From: Durusdinium trenchii | Taxonomy: Eukaryota > Sar > Dinophyceae > Suessiales > Symbiodiniaceae | Assembly (NCBI GenBank): GCA_963970005.1 | Contig: CAXAMN010000026.1 | Coordinates: 31,955-95,954, forward strand | Direction: 5' to 3' | DNA length: 64,000 bases | Part shown: in pieces, positions 33,187 to 42,446 of the stretch | Numbering within the stretch: position 1 is the stretch's first letter | Layout: each line of letters opens with the position of its first letter | Translations under genes and position numbers: made by a program | Notes under the pieces: model-generated | Told to the model about the DNA's origin: nothing | The model's database searches: none | Seen by the model: the letters and a program-made list of their open reading frames with translations, nothing else

Positions 33187-34650
33187 ATGCCTGAAAGTGG
33201 AGGCCCTTCAGCTAGCACTGGTGGCGGCATGGCATCGAGTTCGTTGTCCCATTTACCCTGGGGTATGATACCAGCATTCAAACCCGGAGAAACTGACATC
33301 AACGAGTACACCAAACGCCTCGAGTTTTTGGCCGATCTCTGGCCTACAGAACACCTTTCTCATTTGGCCCCGAGAGCGGCGATGCTTTGCGAAGGTGGAG
33401 CATTCAAACGGTTGATGAGAGTTGACGCCAAAAAGTTGAAGGTGAACAGTTTGGACGGCATCAAATTGTTGGTATCCACCCTTGGTGGAGTATGGGGGAA
33501 AGCAAAACACGAGGAAAAGTTCGAGCGTTTTGAGCGAGCCATCTACTCAACTGTCCAGCGGCCCGACGAAACTCACGAATCGTATCTTGCTAGGCACGAT
33601 TTCCAATTCGAAGAACTGGCGGCATTGCGTGTGACGATCGATGAAATGCGAGCATATTGTTTGTTGCGCAACTCCGGACTGCTCATGGACGAAAAGAAGA
33701 AGATCATCATAGACTCTGATGGACAGCTTGAATATGGAAAAGTTGTGGCTGCATTGAAAGTTTTGGTTTCGAGGTTCTTTACAGAATGCCAATCATCCGG
33801 CAAGAGCTCAACTCGGACCAAAACGTATGAAGCAGCCAATGTCATGGAAGAAGATGAACCTCCCTCAACCTTGGGAGATGATGACGCCGTGTTTCCGGAC
33901 CATTGGTACGATGACATCCTGCTCCTGTCCGAAGAGAACGAGCAAGATGCCCTAGTGATCCAACAGTTTGAAGACAGCTTGGTGGACGTGCTCCAGAATG
34001 ACCCCGAGACAGCACAGTGTTTTTACTCCTACTTGGAGGCCAGGAAACGCATCACCGAACGGAACAAGAACCGTGGCTTTTGGCCCGTGAAGGGATCGGG
34101 AAAAGGGAAGAGCAAAACCAAGTTCGGGTTCTCCAAAGGTTTTGGCAAGTCCCGCAGACCGCTGGCTCAACGAATTCTTGAATCGGAATGTCGACGGCGC
34201 GGACAGAAAGGGCATTGGAAAGCCGAGTGCCCGCGACGCTTTGAGAATGAAGCCAAGCCCACCAATGCGGCCTTCGCTGGAACCGTTCATGCTGCAGGCA
34301 TGCTGAAGGAGAGCGACGACATGATTTTGATGTGTGAGGTGGATGAGTTCGTTGCTCCTTGTTCACATGGCCAGTCAGTTTTTTGTGTTGACACTATGCA
34401 AACCTCTAAGGGGGACTTAGGGGATGGGAATAGTGTTTGGGGGAAGGCCATGAACCCTATCCGTCAGCATGCGCAAAGGCTCACAAGCAGCCTGAAGCAT
34501 TTGTTGAGAACACCACAACCCAGTGAGAGCCCCCTGACTCCGAGTCTCCTGATCGAAAGCCGCTCGAGCAGGAAGCTTTGTTCGCGCAGCATGGTTCTGT
34601 GGCATTGTAGACCTAGGGGCGAGCCAGACCGTGATTGGCCATGTTCATGA
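33187..34650 (+). CDS. Copia Gag-like polyprotein
   Basis: 487 codons from ATG at 33187. Residues about 20-230 form the Gag (UBN2-like) region, with motifs such as YTKRLEFLADLWP and FERAIYSTVQRPDETHESYL. A Lys/Gly-rich linker leads to a zinc knuckle near residue 337, CRRRGQKGHWKAEC. The CCHC pattern has Arg (CGC) where the second Cys (TGC) should be, a one-base change that would cripple RNA packaging if real. The last 35 codons or so leave the polyprotein frame; the protease continues in another frame, so the ORF end is not a natural one. Confidence 0.9.
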   Translation: MPESGGPSASTGGGMASSSLSHLPWGMIPAFKPGETDINEYTKRLEFLADLWPTEHLSHLAPRAAMLCEGGAFKRLMRVDAKKLKVNSLDGIKLLVSTLGGVWGKAKHEEKFERFERAIYSTVQRPDETHESYLARHDFQFEELAALRVTIDEMRAYCLLRNSGLLMDEKKKIIIDSDGQLEYGKVVAALKVLVSRFFTECQSSGKSSTRTKTYEAANVMEEDEPPSTLGDDDAVFPDHWYDDILLLSEENEQDALVIQQFEDSLVDVLQNDPETAQCFYSYLEARKRITERNKNRGFWPVKGSGKGKSKTKFGFSKGFGKSRRPLAQRILESECRRRGQKGHWKAECPRRFENEAKPTNAAFAGTVHAAGMLKESDDMILMCEVDEFVAPCSHGQSVFCVDTMQTSKGDLGDGNSVWGKAMNPIRQHAQRLTSSLKHLLRTPQPSESPLTPSLLIESRSSRKLCSRSMVLWHCRPRGEPDRDWPCS

Positions 34651-34938
34651 ACTACTCCAAGAACTACCCAAAGAGATTCGAAACCAAGTTCGAAAGATAG
34701 ATTGCAATACAGTGTTTCGTTTTGGCAACAACAGCACGGTCACTTGCACTTTTGCTTATTCAATTCCGCTTGCTCATTGGTTTGTCAAGCTGTGTGTCGT
34801 TCCATCACAGACGCCTTTCTTGATATCCAATAATGTTTTTCGCAAGCTTGGAGCCGTCATTGACACTGAGCAGGCTCTGATCCGTTTTCCCAAGCTGGCT
34901 TTGACCATGCCGCTGACATAATATACTTTTTTGTTTTC

Positions 34939-35116
34939 CGGTCACCGGCCCGGTCACGGTCACCGGCCCGGTCACCGGTCCGGTCTCCGGCCCGGTCTCC
35001 GGTCGCCGGCCCAGCCCGGTCACGGTCCGATCTCCGGTCCGGTCTCCGGCCCGGTCTCCGGCCCGGTCACCGGCCCAATCACCGGTCACCGGCCCGGTCT
35101 CCGGCCCGGTCACCGC
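34939..35116 (+). repeat. CCGGTC minisatellite, left block
   Basis: Units such as CCGGTCACCGGCC and CCGGTCTCCGGCC repeated about every 10-22 bp. The same repeat, in the same orientation, returns at 35881-36146. Confidence 0.92.
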
Positions 35117-35164
35117 CCCCCCCAACGCCGGCCAACCAGTCAACAATTGTTTTTTATCCATGCA

Positions 35165-35880
35165 ACATCTTTCTTAAAATTTTACCCTTGCATTGCCCAC
35201 AAAAGGGTGAGTGAAGTTGAAATGACCACTCCTTTCTCTAAATTTTACCCCTGCATTGCCCACACAAAGGGGTAAGTCAAGTTGAAATGGCAACCTCCTT
35301 CTCTAAATTTTACCCCTACATGGCCCACCAAAGGGTGACTCAACTTGGGCAACATCCTTCTCTAAATTTTACCCCTGCATGGCCCACAAAAGGGTGAGTC
35401 AAGTTGGAAGGGCCACTTCCTTGTCTAAATTTTACCCCTGCTTTGCCCACATAAAGGGTGAGTCAAGTTGAAAAGGCCACATCCTTCTCTAAATTCTACC
35501 CCTGCGTTGCCCTTGCATGGCCCACAAAAGGGTGGGTCAAGTTGAGGGCCACTTCCTTCTTTAAATTTTATCCCTGCCTTGCCCACAGAAGGGTGAGTCA
35601 AGTTGAAATGGCGACATCCTTCTTTAAAGTTTACCCTGCATTAACCACAAAAGGGTGACAAAGGGGTAAGTCAAGTTGAAATGGCAACCTCCTTTTCTAA
35701 ATTTTACACCTGCATGGCCCACCAAAGGGTGAGTCAACTTGGGCAACACCCTTCTCTAAGTTTTACCCCTGCATGGCCCACAAAAGGGTGAGTGAAGTTG
35801 GAAGGGCCACTTCCTTGTCTAAATTTTCCCACTGCATTGCCCGCAAAAGAGTAAGTCAAGTTGGAGTGACCACTTCCTTC
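35165..35880 (+). repeat. 62-bp tandem repeat, about 11 units
   Basis: Each unit contains CTAAATTTTACCCCTGCATT, GCCCACAAAAGGGTGAGT and CAAGTTGAAATGGC. Units start near 35179, 35240, 35304, 35366, 35427, 35490, 35561, 35623, 35697, 35757 and 35819. Confidence 0.92.
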
Positions 35881-36146
35881 TCGGTCGCCGGTCTTCGGCC
35901 TGGTCACCGGTCCGGTCCCCGGCCCGGTCACCGCTCTCCGGCCTGGTCACTGGTCCGTCTCCGGTCCGGTCTCCGGCGCGGTCTCCGGCCCGGTCCCCGG
36001 CCCGGTCACCGCTCTCCGGCCCGGTCACTGGTCCGTCTCCGGTCCGGTCTCCGGCCCGGTCTCCGTCCCGGTCTCCGATCCGGTCTCCGGCCCGGCCCGG
36101 TCCCGGCCCGGTCACCGGTCTCCGGCCCGGTCACCGGTCACCGACA
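35881..36146 (+). repeat. CCGGTC minisatellite, right block
   Basis: Same unit family as the left block, with GGTCACCGCTCTCCGG and GGTCACTGGTCCGTCTCCGG variants. Confidence 0.92.
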
Positions 36147-36442
36147 AAAAAAGTATATACTCGCCGCCGCTGACTTTGACTGACCGACAACTGTTTCTCC
36201 TAGACTTTTGCAGTCTTGTGGCCCAGGCCAATCGAGGCCATTCGAACCAGACAAATCCGAGCCCTGAGAAACACGCTGTTCTGCACGCTCAGCACTCAGT
36301 CGAATTGTTCACCAAACGAAACGTCAAACCTGACTACTCCTAGGTATGAAAGACCTCGATACCGGTTCGTGCGTTGAGCCTTCAGCCAATCAGAGGTGCA
36401 CTCAGTCGGAAGCCCAACCCATGACTTCGAGCTTGGGTTCGA

Positions 36443-36886
36443 GTGACAGTGTTGACGCCCGCAGTCCTGACCGATCTCTTCCAGGCGGCACTCCGTCACA
36501 ACCTGGACCGGACGGCCAAGGAAGAATTCATGCGCATGACGATGGAGGAACTCGGCCATCAGCAGATCACCTTCGGGAAAGAAAAGAAAGGACTGCACTA
36601 CAGCGAAGTAGTCCGGGACGATCCCCAGTATGTGGCTTGGTTCACTTCGACTTACAAGAACTCGGACAAGACGCCACATCAGAAATTCATCCGCTATGTG
36701 CAGCTCTACACGGAAGATCTGGAACGGCGGAACAAATCCGATTCAACGGGGACAAACACTGCAACCCCGGGAGCAATGTCGAAATCCAAGGCAGCACCAA
36801 AGACTGCCGCATATCCAGAACCCAAGGAGAAGACGCCCATTCATCACCATGCGCCACTCCTCGGAGCGAAGCGTGGGAAATGCTGA
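36443..36886 (+). CDS. Copia polyprotein, middle segment 1
   Basis: Frame with QQITFGKEKKGLHYSEVV and DDPQYVAWFTSTYKNSDKTP. This resembles the short GK-x-G-x3-Y-x-EV...DPQYVxW domain that I associate with dinoflagellate Copia polyproteins between protease and integrase (recalled, not searched). A competing frame covers the same DNA, but this one carries the domain. It ends at a TGA at 36884-36886 while the downstream part lies in another frame. Confidence 0.75.
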   Translation: MTVLTPAVLTDLFQAALRHNLDRTAKEEFMRMTMEELGHQQITFGKEKKGLHYSEVVRDDPQYVAWFTSTYKNSDKTPHQKFIRYVQLYTEDLERRNKSDSTGTNTATPGAMSKSKAAPKTAAYPEPKEKTPIHHHAPLLGAKRGKC

Positions 36887-37592
36887 AGGAAGAGACAGCG
36901 CATCAGAACGACCGGATCTCCAACATCGAGGGTGCCTTGTCCCAGATCGCGCAGCAGTTGCAGTTTCTGACAGCCCATCTGAATGTGGAGCCAACACTGC
37001 AATAGAGCATTCGCCAGACACATCGGTTCTCCAGGTCACTCCGGCGATAGATCGATTGCAACTGTGTGAAGCTCTGTGCAAAGCGGCAGTCACGACTGAC
37101 ACTGCCACAAGTGGACCGGATTCGGCTCATACCTGGGAAATTATCCTGAACCAAGAAGATCCACCCAATCTCTTTTTGTTTGAAATGCATCAGTATTGGA
37201 AACAGAAATTCGGGGTTCCAGATCTTCATGAACAAAGAAAACACCTCCTTCGACCAGGGATTGATCTTCTTGAAGTTTATTGTTCACCAGATAGTGCTTT
37301 GACACAAGCCGCGGACAAGAGCGGATTGGTTGCCAGTCGTTTCGGACTACGCCAGGGTGACCTTTCGACGTTCGCCGGTCGCTGTGCACTGTACGACCAA
37401 CTGTGGAGGAAACGACCCAAACATATCTGGGTATCCCCAAAATGTGGTCCCTGGTGCAGTTGGAGCCGTCTAAATCTCATGAAGTCGCAAGAACTCGCAC
37501 AGCGGATTTTGGAGAGAACGTCCATTTGCGGCTCTGCTCAGCTCTGTGCGTTCTGCAGCAGTGGCGTGGACTTTCTTTCCATTTCAACTTAG
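36887..37592 (+). pseudogene. Copia polyprotein, middle segment 2 (frameshifted)
   Basis: A different frame from segment 1 carries GIDLLEVYCSPDSALTQAAD, VASRFGLRQGDLSTFAGRCA and KHIWVSPKCGPWCSWSRLN, a conserved-looking block with no named function known to me. It runs into the integrase frame after about 37480. At least one indel is needed to connect it at each end. Confidence 0.7.
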
Positions 37593-40099
37593 AACAACCC
37601 CAGGGATCAGAGCTCATCTATCAACATGAAATGAAGCCAGTACTCGAGACAACCCATAGGGTTCTTTGTGACATGTGCGTTGCTGGCACACTGAGACACC
37701 CAAATAGCCTAGAACTTTTGCGGAAACGCACGCAAGTTTGGACCACATCATCCATTATGTCCGCCCGACTGGAACAGTTGCAATGCACCGGAACGCACGC
37801 ACATGGACTCATCGCAGGGACATGCTGGACACCCAAAGGGGGTAGACAGTCACTCAGCAAGTACACTGAAAACTACACTCATGTGTTCGCCCGACACCTT
37901 AGCCGAATCATTCGTTGCAGTCTGCAAGTCCAAGAACAGCATGATCACAAAGTCCATGACCTGTGCCACGTCACTGGCGACAACCCGTCAGGGGAGCCGG
38001 AGGCCAAACGCCGACGACTCCAAACCAAATCTCCGGCCGAGACACTGTATGAGCCACTCCGGAAAGTGGACCCTCGACCATTGCTTGAAGCTTTGCTCGG
38101 TCAATGCGAAGAGATAGCTCCTCGAGTTGGCAAACGAATCATCACCGAAGGAACAACTTTCGAGGCCATCCAACAAGTGTTTCCGGACATGATCATTCGC
38201 GCCGTGGACATATGCAAAGGGGTTGATCGAAGACGGACAATTGAGCTGGACTCAAACATCGGAACACATCGATGGATGTTCGGTCGAGATCGAAAACATC
38301 TGCAGTTTTTCTCCGACACGTCGTGGGAGAAGTGGTTACAAGTGTCGCATCGACAACGGATCCGTAGCACCGATCATCCGGCTCGTATCGCCGTCACGAT
38401 GTTCGCAGACCCCAGACCTCAACCGTCATCCCAGGATAGTGGACCGACCGCCAAAACAGACACTCGAAGCCGGACACAGGATCCCGATCCTAAAGGAATA
38501 GACTCAACCGGGGATGTCTCGGAAACAGCCAGCCGTGATTCAAGTGTCAAACATGGTCCATTGTTTCGAAGTCTGCCTTCCGGCTTGCAAAGCCAACTCA
38601 AGCGCACGCACGTCAATCTCGGACATCCAAGTGGGGAACAATTTGCCCGAGCGCTGGCTGATCACGGACGGCCCCCTGCCGTCCAGCAAGCAGTACGTGA
38701 CGTGGCCTGTGACACTTGTCATGAACTATCTCAGCCAAAGATTGCCAGACCTCGTCACCTCCATGAGGCCAGGGAGTTCAATGACCTTGTTCAGTTTGAC
38801 AATGGAGAATGGACGGACCCAAACGGAAAACGATACTTCTTTTTCCACTTTGTGGATACTGCATCAAACTTCCATGTGGCCATCCCCTATGTCACCAAGA
38901 CGACAGAGGGTTTGATCCATTGTTTTCAAACAGCGTGGTTGTCGTGGGCTGGGCCGCCAAAGGCCCTAATGTTTGACAGTGCCACAGAAGCCAACAGCGA
39001 GGGGTTTGCGCAATTTTTGCAGGAACATGACATCAAGAGCCATGTCATTCCGACCGACGCTCATTGGCAGCTTGGAAGAGCAGAACGACATGGAGCCATC
39101 ATCCAGAACATGTTGAACAAAATGTATAGCGATAGACCGTTCTCATCACAAAAGGAATTCGAATCCATACTAGTTCAAATTACACCTGAAATACTCGTAC
39201 TTGGGAAAAGTCGCCGACTCCCAGGCAGCGTGGTGGATGAGACAGAACATGGCTCAAATATAACTGCACTTCAAACTGAAGCTGCTCAATTCCGAGACCA
39301 GCTGGAAATTCGTGAGGCTGCCCGCAGAGCTTTTGTCCGAGCAGACAACTGCAGTGAACTGAGACGTGCCCTGCATGGTCGTTCCAGACCAAATCGATGC
39401 CTTCACCAGGTAGGAGACTGGGTGATGTATTGGAAGAATAATCGCTGGCAAGGTCCGGCAAAGGTCTTAATGGTTGATGTCCCTAGCGTCCTCTGGTTGA
39501 GCCACTTCATTCGGTGTGCGCCGGAACATGTTCGAGCCCTATCCACACGAGAATATGGATCCCTAAAATCTCAAGACCAGAGCGACAAAGATGACCTTCG
39601 ACCTGGAGCCGGAGTCTTCCAATATCATCAACTGACAGAGACTCCAAACAGCACGACGCTGAGTTCGAGCTCAGCATCCTCCAGACCATCAGATCCAGAG
39701 GGTATCGTAATCCCAAGTGCACCACCTCCCAGTGGACCTAGCATTGAAACCAATCTTGAACCAGGTGATGTTCACACGCCGGACATGACCGGAATTCCGA
39801 ATAGTGTTCACTCAGAGCTGCAGCCTGACGCCGAGCCCGAGAACGCACCAAGCGTTCCTTCCCAGGCCGTGAGTGTGGGTAATCCTGACGAACTAATAGA
39901 CCCCAGCAATGTTCCCATCCCCATAGAAGAAGATGATGAACTAGTTGCCCAAGACCAAGTCGAAGATTTTTGGGAAGCCAGAGAACACTGTTTGATCCGG
40001 CATCATGTCAAACCACGTCTTCAACTTATCGTCCCATCCAACTGTTTTCGATGTCCGTGGCCCCTCAAAGACCTAGGTACTCGAATCACCCAAGGATAA
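37403..40099 (+). CDS. Copia integrase and flanking polyprotein
   Basis: 898 codons; the first 25 or so are probably out of frame. The zinc-binding pre-integrase domain is present as HVNLGH ... CDTC (HHCC). The catalytic core has FNDLVQFDNGEW (first Asp), LMFDSATEANSEGF (second Asp) and GRAERHG (Glu). The spacing from the second Asp to the Glu is exactly D-x35-E, so the active site looks intact. A GKQ-type C-terminal region follows (GDWVMYWKNNRWQGPAKVL), then a Ser/Pro-rich linker. The frame ends at TAA 40097-40099, but the same frame stays open afterwards to about 40363, so this stop is a point lesion. Confidence 0.93.
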   Translation: MEETTQTYLGIPKMWSLVQLEPSKSHEVARTRTADFGENVHLRLCSALCVLQQWRGLSFHFNLEQPQGSELIYQHEMKPVLETTHRVLCDMCVAGTLRHPNSLELLRKRTQVWTTSSIMSARLEQLQCTGTHAHGLIAGTCWTPKGGRQSLSKYTENYTHVFARHLSRIIRCSLQVQEQHDHKVHDLCHVTGDNPSGEPEAKRRRLQTKSPAETLYEPLRKVDPRPLLEALLGQCEEIAPRVGKRIITEGTTFEAIQQVFPDMIIRAVDICKGVDRRRTIELDSNIGTHRWMFGRDRKHLQFFSDTSWEKWLQVSHRQRIRSTDHPARIAVTMFADPRPQPSSQDSGPTAKTDTRSRTQDPDPKGIDSTGDVSETASRDSSVKHGPLFRSLPSGLQSQLKRTHVNLGHPSGEQFARALADHGRPPAVQQAVRDVACDTCHELSQPKIARPRHLHEAREFNDLVQFDNGEWTDPNGKRYFFFHFVDTASNFHVAIPYVTKTTEGLIHCFQTAWLSWAGPPKALMFDSATEANSEGFAQFLQEHDIKSHVIPTDAHWQLGRAERHGAIIQNMLNKMYSDRPFSSQKEFESILVQITPEILVLGKSRRLPGSVVDETEHGSNITALQTEAAQFRDQLEIREAARRAFVRADNCSELRRALHGRSRPNRCLHQVGDWVMYWKNNRWQGPAKVLMVDVPSVLWLSHFIRCAPEHVRALSTREYGSLKSQDQSDKDDLRPGAGVFQYHQLTETPNSTTLSSSSASSRPSDPEGIVIPSAPPPSGPSIETNLEPGDVHTPDMTGIPNSVHSELQPDAEPENAPSVPSQAVSVGNPDELIDPSNVPIPIEEDDELVAQDQVEDFWEAREHCLIRHHVKPRLQLIVPSNCFRCPWPLKDLGTRITQG

Positions 40100-40290
40100 T
40101 ATAGAGATGGAAATGTTTTGGACATGAAAGACCAATGGTTCAACAGGATTGAGGCCCATCGGAGCATGCCAGAAATCTGGACTGGGAAAACCATATTCCT
40201 CAAAGATCTCAGAACTCCACCTGATGATGGCCCAGTGCAGCAACAAGCAGAACAAACATGCCATGTAGAAGCAGAGAATGAACAATTCTG

Positions 40291-42111
40291 TTTCAAGGTG
40301 AAATCGCCTTCAGCGCCGAAGAACTTCAACAGTGTTGTTCCAAACAATATGCAGATCAAGTAGCCTTCTTAGCTTCGCAGGCCAAAAGACAGAAAGTAGA
40401 AGTGAAGATGCAAGACCTAAAGGGTAATCAACTGCAAGAAATGCTTGAAGCAAAAGGAAAAGAAGTAGACCAATGGTTCGCTACTGAAACAGTTAGACGA
40501 ATTGCTAGGAACCGAATACCCGAAGAGCAGATCCTCCGCACCAGATGGGTTCTAACATGGAAACCCCTTGACCCTCAGGAACAGATCGCCACCGGACGAG
40601 ACAAAAAGGCCAAGGCGAGGTTGGTCATCCTTGGATTTGAAGATCCGGCCATCGAGACACTCGAACGGGATGCACCCACCCTTGGTCGGGACAGTCGGTC
40701 CCTCATACTGCAAGTCCTGGCCAGTAGCAAATGGGAATTGAACTCATTTGACATCAAGACCGCTTTCTTGCGGGGCAGTCGCCAAGACAACCGGGCGCTC
40801 GGGATTGAACCACCTCCGGAAATGCGGAGCAAGATGAAGCTTCGGGAGCATGAAGTGTGTGAATTGTTGAAATCAGCCTATGGCCTAATCAACGCTCCAA
40901 TATTGTGGTATCATGAGTTGAAAGGAAAATTGTTGTCCTTAGGCTTCCAAATGTCTCCCATGGACCCCTGTGTGTTTGTGTTGCCCAAGAAGTCTGATCA
41001 CCAAAATCCTGCCGAACACTCAACAGGCATACATGGTATACTTGGAATCCACGTCGATGACGGGATCGGGGGTGGTGACACTGTGTTTCACGCCCAGCTG
41101 AAGAAACTAGAAGCCAAGTATCCATTCGGAAGCCACAGAAAAAGAGACATGACTTTCACAGGCCTTCACATTCGACAAGAAGCTAATCATGAAATTTTTG
41201 TTGACCAAAAAGAATATATACAAGATATATCTAGCATCCAGGTCACCAGAGATCGTCGAAGTGATATGAAAGCAACAGTGACTCCCAATGAGCTGCAAGC
41301 TCTTCGAGGCCTAATAGGAAGCCTACAATATGCTGCATCTAATACCCGACCTGATCTCTCGTGCAAACTTAGTTTGCTACAAGCTCGGATTCCAGTTGCT
41401 ACAGTTCAAGACCTTCTAACTGGAAATAAATTGCTTCATGAAGCTAAGAGATATGCCGACGTCTTTGTAAGATATAGACCAATACCAATCTCACAGATTC
41501 GATTCGTTTCCTTTTCAGATGCCGCCTTTGCATCCAGAGAGAGGACACATTCACAAAAAGGGTGTTTGATCCTCACGACCAATGAACAGATTGATCAGGA
41601 CATCGCAGCGCCCACCAGTCCATTGGCCTGGTATTCAAAAAAGATCTTTCGAGTTGTTGGTAGCGCACTAGCTTCCGAGACATATGCTTTGTCTGGAGCA
41701 CTCGACCTTTTGAGCTGGACACGCCTTCACTGGGCATGGATGGTGTCGCCGACACTCAAATGGCAACAACCCGACCAAGCATTGGCTACACTGCCTAAGG
41801 CATATGCCATTGTAGACTGTAAATCATTGTATGACCTCTTGCAAAAGACATCCATCCCCCAATGTGCTGAATATCGAACTATGCTTGAGGCCCTCATCAT
41901 TAAGGATAGGCTTACTGAAGGAGTGATTGTAAAATGGGTTCACTCAGCCGCTCAGCTTGCTGATGCCTTAACGAAAGATATGGATACAACAGCCCTCAGA
42001 ATCTTTTTGGATAAAGGAGTATGTAGAGTACATGATATCGACGTGATCCTCCGCCAACGAGCAGACAAGAAGATTCGTAATCAGTGGATCGCAGAAGCAT
42101 CTCAGTCATAA
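40291..42111 (+). CDS. Copia reverse transcriptase-RNase H
   Basis: The first ATG in frame is at 40402, but the domain reads open from about 40291 (AFSAEELQQCCSKQYADQVA). RT motifs: RTRWVLTWKP, SFDIKTAFLRG (first Asp), SAYGLINAPILWYHEL, LGIHVDDGIGGG (catalytic Asp pair; HVDD in place of the common YVDD), LIGSLQYAASNTRPDLSCKL. RNase H residues: Asp in SDAAFAS, Glu in ASETYAL, Asp in VDCKSLYD. It ends in the typical ALTKDMDT tail and stops at 42111, just before the polypurine tract. All catalytic residues are intact. Confidence 0.96.
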   Translation, partial: FQGEIAFSAEELQQCCSKQYADQVAFLASQAKRQKVEVKMQDLKGNQLQEMLEAKGKEVDQWFATETVRRIARNRIPEEQILRTRWVLTWKPLDPQEQIATGRDKKAKARLVILGFEDPAIETLERDAPTLGRDSRSLILQVLASSKWELNSFDIKTAFLRGSRQDNRALGIEPPPEMRSKMKLREHEVCELLKSAYGLINAPILWYHELKGKLLSLGFQMSPMDPCVFVLPKKSDHQNPAEHSTGIHGILGIHVDDGIGGGDTVFHAQLKKLEAKYPFGSHRKRDMTFTGLHIRQEANHEIFVDQKEYIQDISSIQVTRDRRSDMKATVTPNELQALRGLIGSLQYAASNTRPDLSCKLSLLQARIPVATVQDLLTGNKLLHEAKRYADVFVRYRPIPISQIRFVSFSDAAFASRERTHSQKGCLILTTNEQIDQDIAAPTSPLAWYSKKIFRVVGSALASETYALSGALDLLSWTRLHWAWMVSPTLKWQQPDQALATLPKAYAIVDCKSLYDLLQKTSIPQCAEYRTMLEALIIKDRLTEGVIVKWVHSAAQLADALTKDMDTTALRIFLDKGVCRVHDIDVILRQRADKKIRNQWIAEASQS

Positions 42112-42112
42112 A

Positions 42113-42141
42113 AACAATTAGGAAAGAGAATTTTTTAGGCG
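42113..42141 (+). promoter_or_regulatory. Polypurine tract region of Copia element
   Basis: AATTAGGAAAGAGAA followed by a T run and AGGCG directly before the 3' LTR, the expected place for plus-strand priming. Confidence 0.6.
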
Positions 42142-42446
42142 TGTGAATTCTGTCTTGCACCTTGGAACTTGCATGAAGGTTTGTCCACCGTCCGCTCGGT
42201 CTGGCCCAAAGTCACGGGGCTCAGGACGCGCCTGGCGGCACCGCCATGCTTGTGGAGTGAGGACACTCCCACGGTTCGGTTGCAGGAGTGAGGACACTCC
42301 CATGGTTCGCACTACTGGTGAGGACACCAGATCGAGACCAAGGCCAGAGAAGAGGAAAAGCCGGCGCTGGGGAGCGCGAGTGGTTTGGGGAAACGGTGTG
42401 GTCACCGTTGAGTCGCTACCAGTGTGGATCCACCTTCAATTCCACA
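42142..42446 (+). repeat. 3' LTR of Copia element
   Basis: 305 bp. Longer than the 5' LTR because GTGAGGACACTCCCACGG-type sequence is duplicated in tandem (about 28-32 bp). Ends TTCCACA, followed by ATACAT. Confidence 0.95.

Larger units (their letters stand above)
34918..36165. mobile_element. Minisatellite-filled insertion with 9-bp target duplication
   Basis: Flanked by GCCGCTGAC on both sides (34909-34917 and 36166-36174). The ends are a short imperfect inverted repeat: AATATACTTTTTTGT at left, ACAAAAAAAGTATATAC at right. The interior has no coding frame of its own. It is GC-rich CCGGTC-type minisatellite (34939-35116), then about 11 units of a 62-bp repeat (35165-35880), then more CCGGTC minisatellite (35881-36146). 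A 9-bp duplication is what Mutator-like transposases leave, so a non-autonomous MULE-type element is possible. Confidence 0.8.
34553..36342 (+). pseudogene. Copia protease region, split by an insertion
   Basis: GIVDLGASQTVIG at 34601-34639 is a retropepsin active site (usually D-T/S-G-A-S; here Leu replaces Thr/Ser). The domain continues as TPFLISNNVFRKLGAVIDTE up to 34917, where a 1248-bp element is inserted. After it (from 36166) the same frame resumes for about 55 codons (LTDRQLFLLDF...) to a TAG near 36340. The protease frame also differs from the gag frame, with at least one upstream shift near 34550-34600. Confidence 0.88.
32835..42446 (+). mobile_element. Ty1/Copia LTR retrotransposon, full length, damaged
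   Basis: The order is 5' LTR, primer binding site, gag, protease, a dinoflagellate-type middle region, integrase, reverse transcriptase-RNase H, polypurine tract and 3' LTR. Integrase before RT defines Copia. LTRs begin TG and end CA and are nearly identical by eye (about 7 substitutions and two indels), so insertion was fairly recent. Both sides are flanked by ATACAT, a 6-bp target duplication, though the target is itself an ATACAT microsatellite. Coding damage: frame changes between gag and protease, a 1.25-kb insertion at 34918-36165, frame changes near 36.4, 36.9 and 37.4 kb, a TAA at 40097-40099 and a frame change near 40.29 kb. It probably cannot move by itself. Confidence 0.96.

Noticed and set aside
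35165-35880. Regular repeats with spacers, checked as a CRISPR array
   Set aside because: The whole 62-bp unit is conserved with no variable spacers, and the context is eukaryotic.
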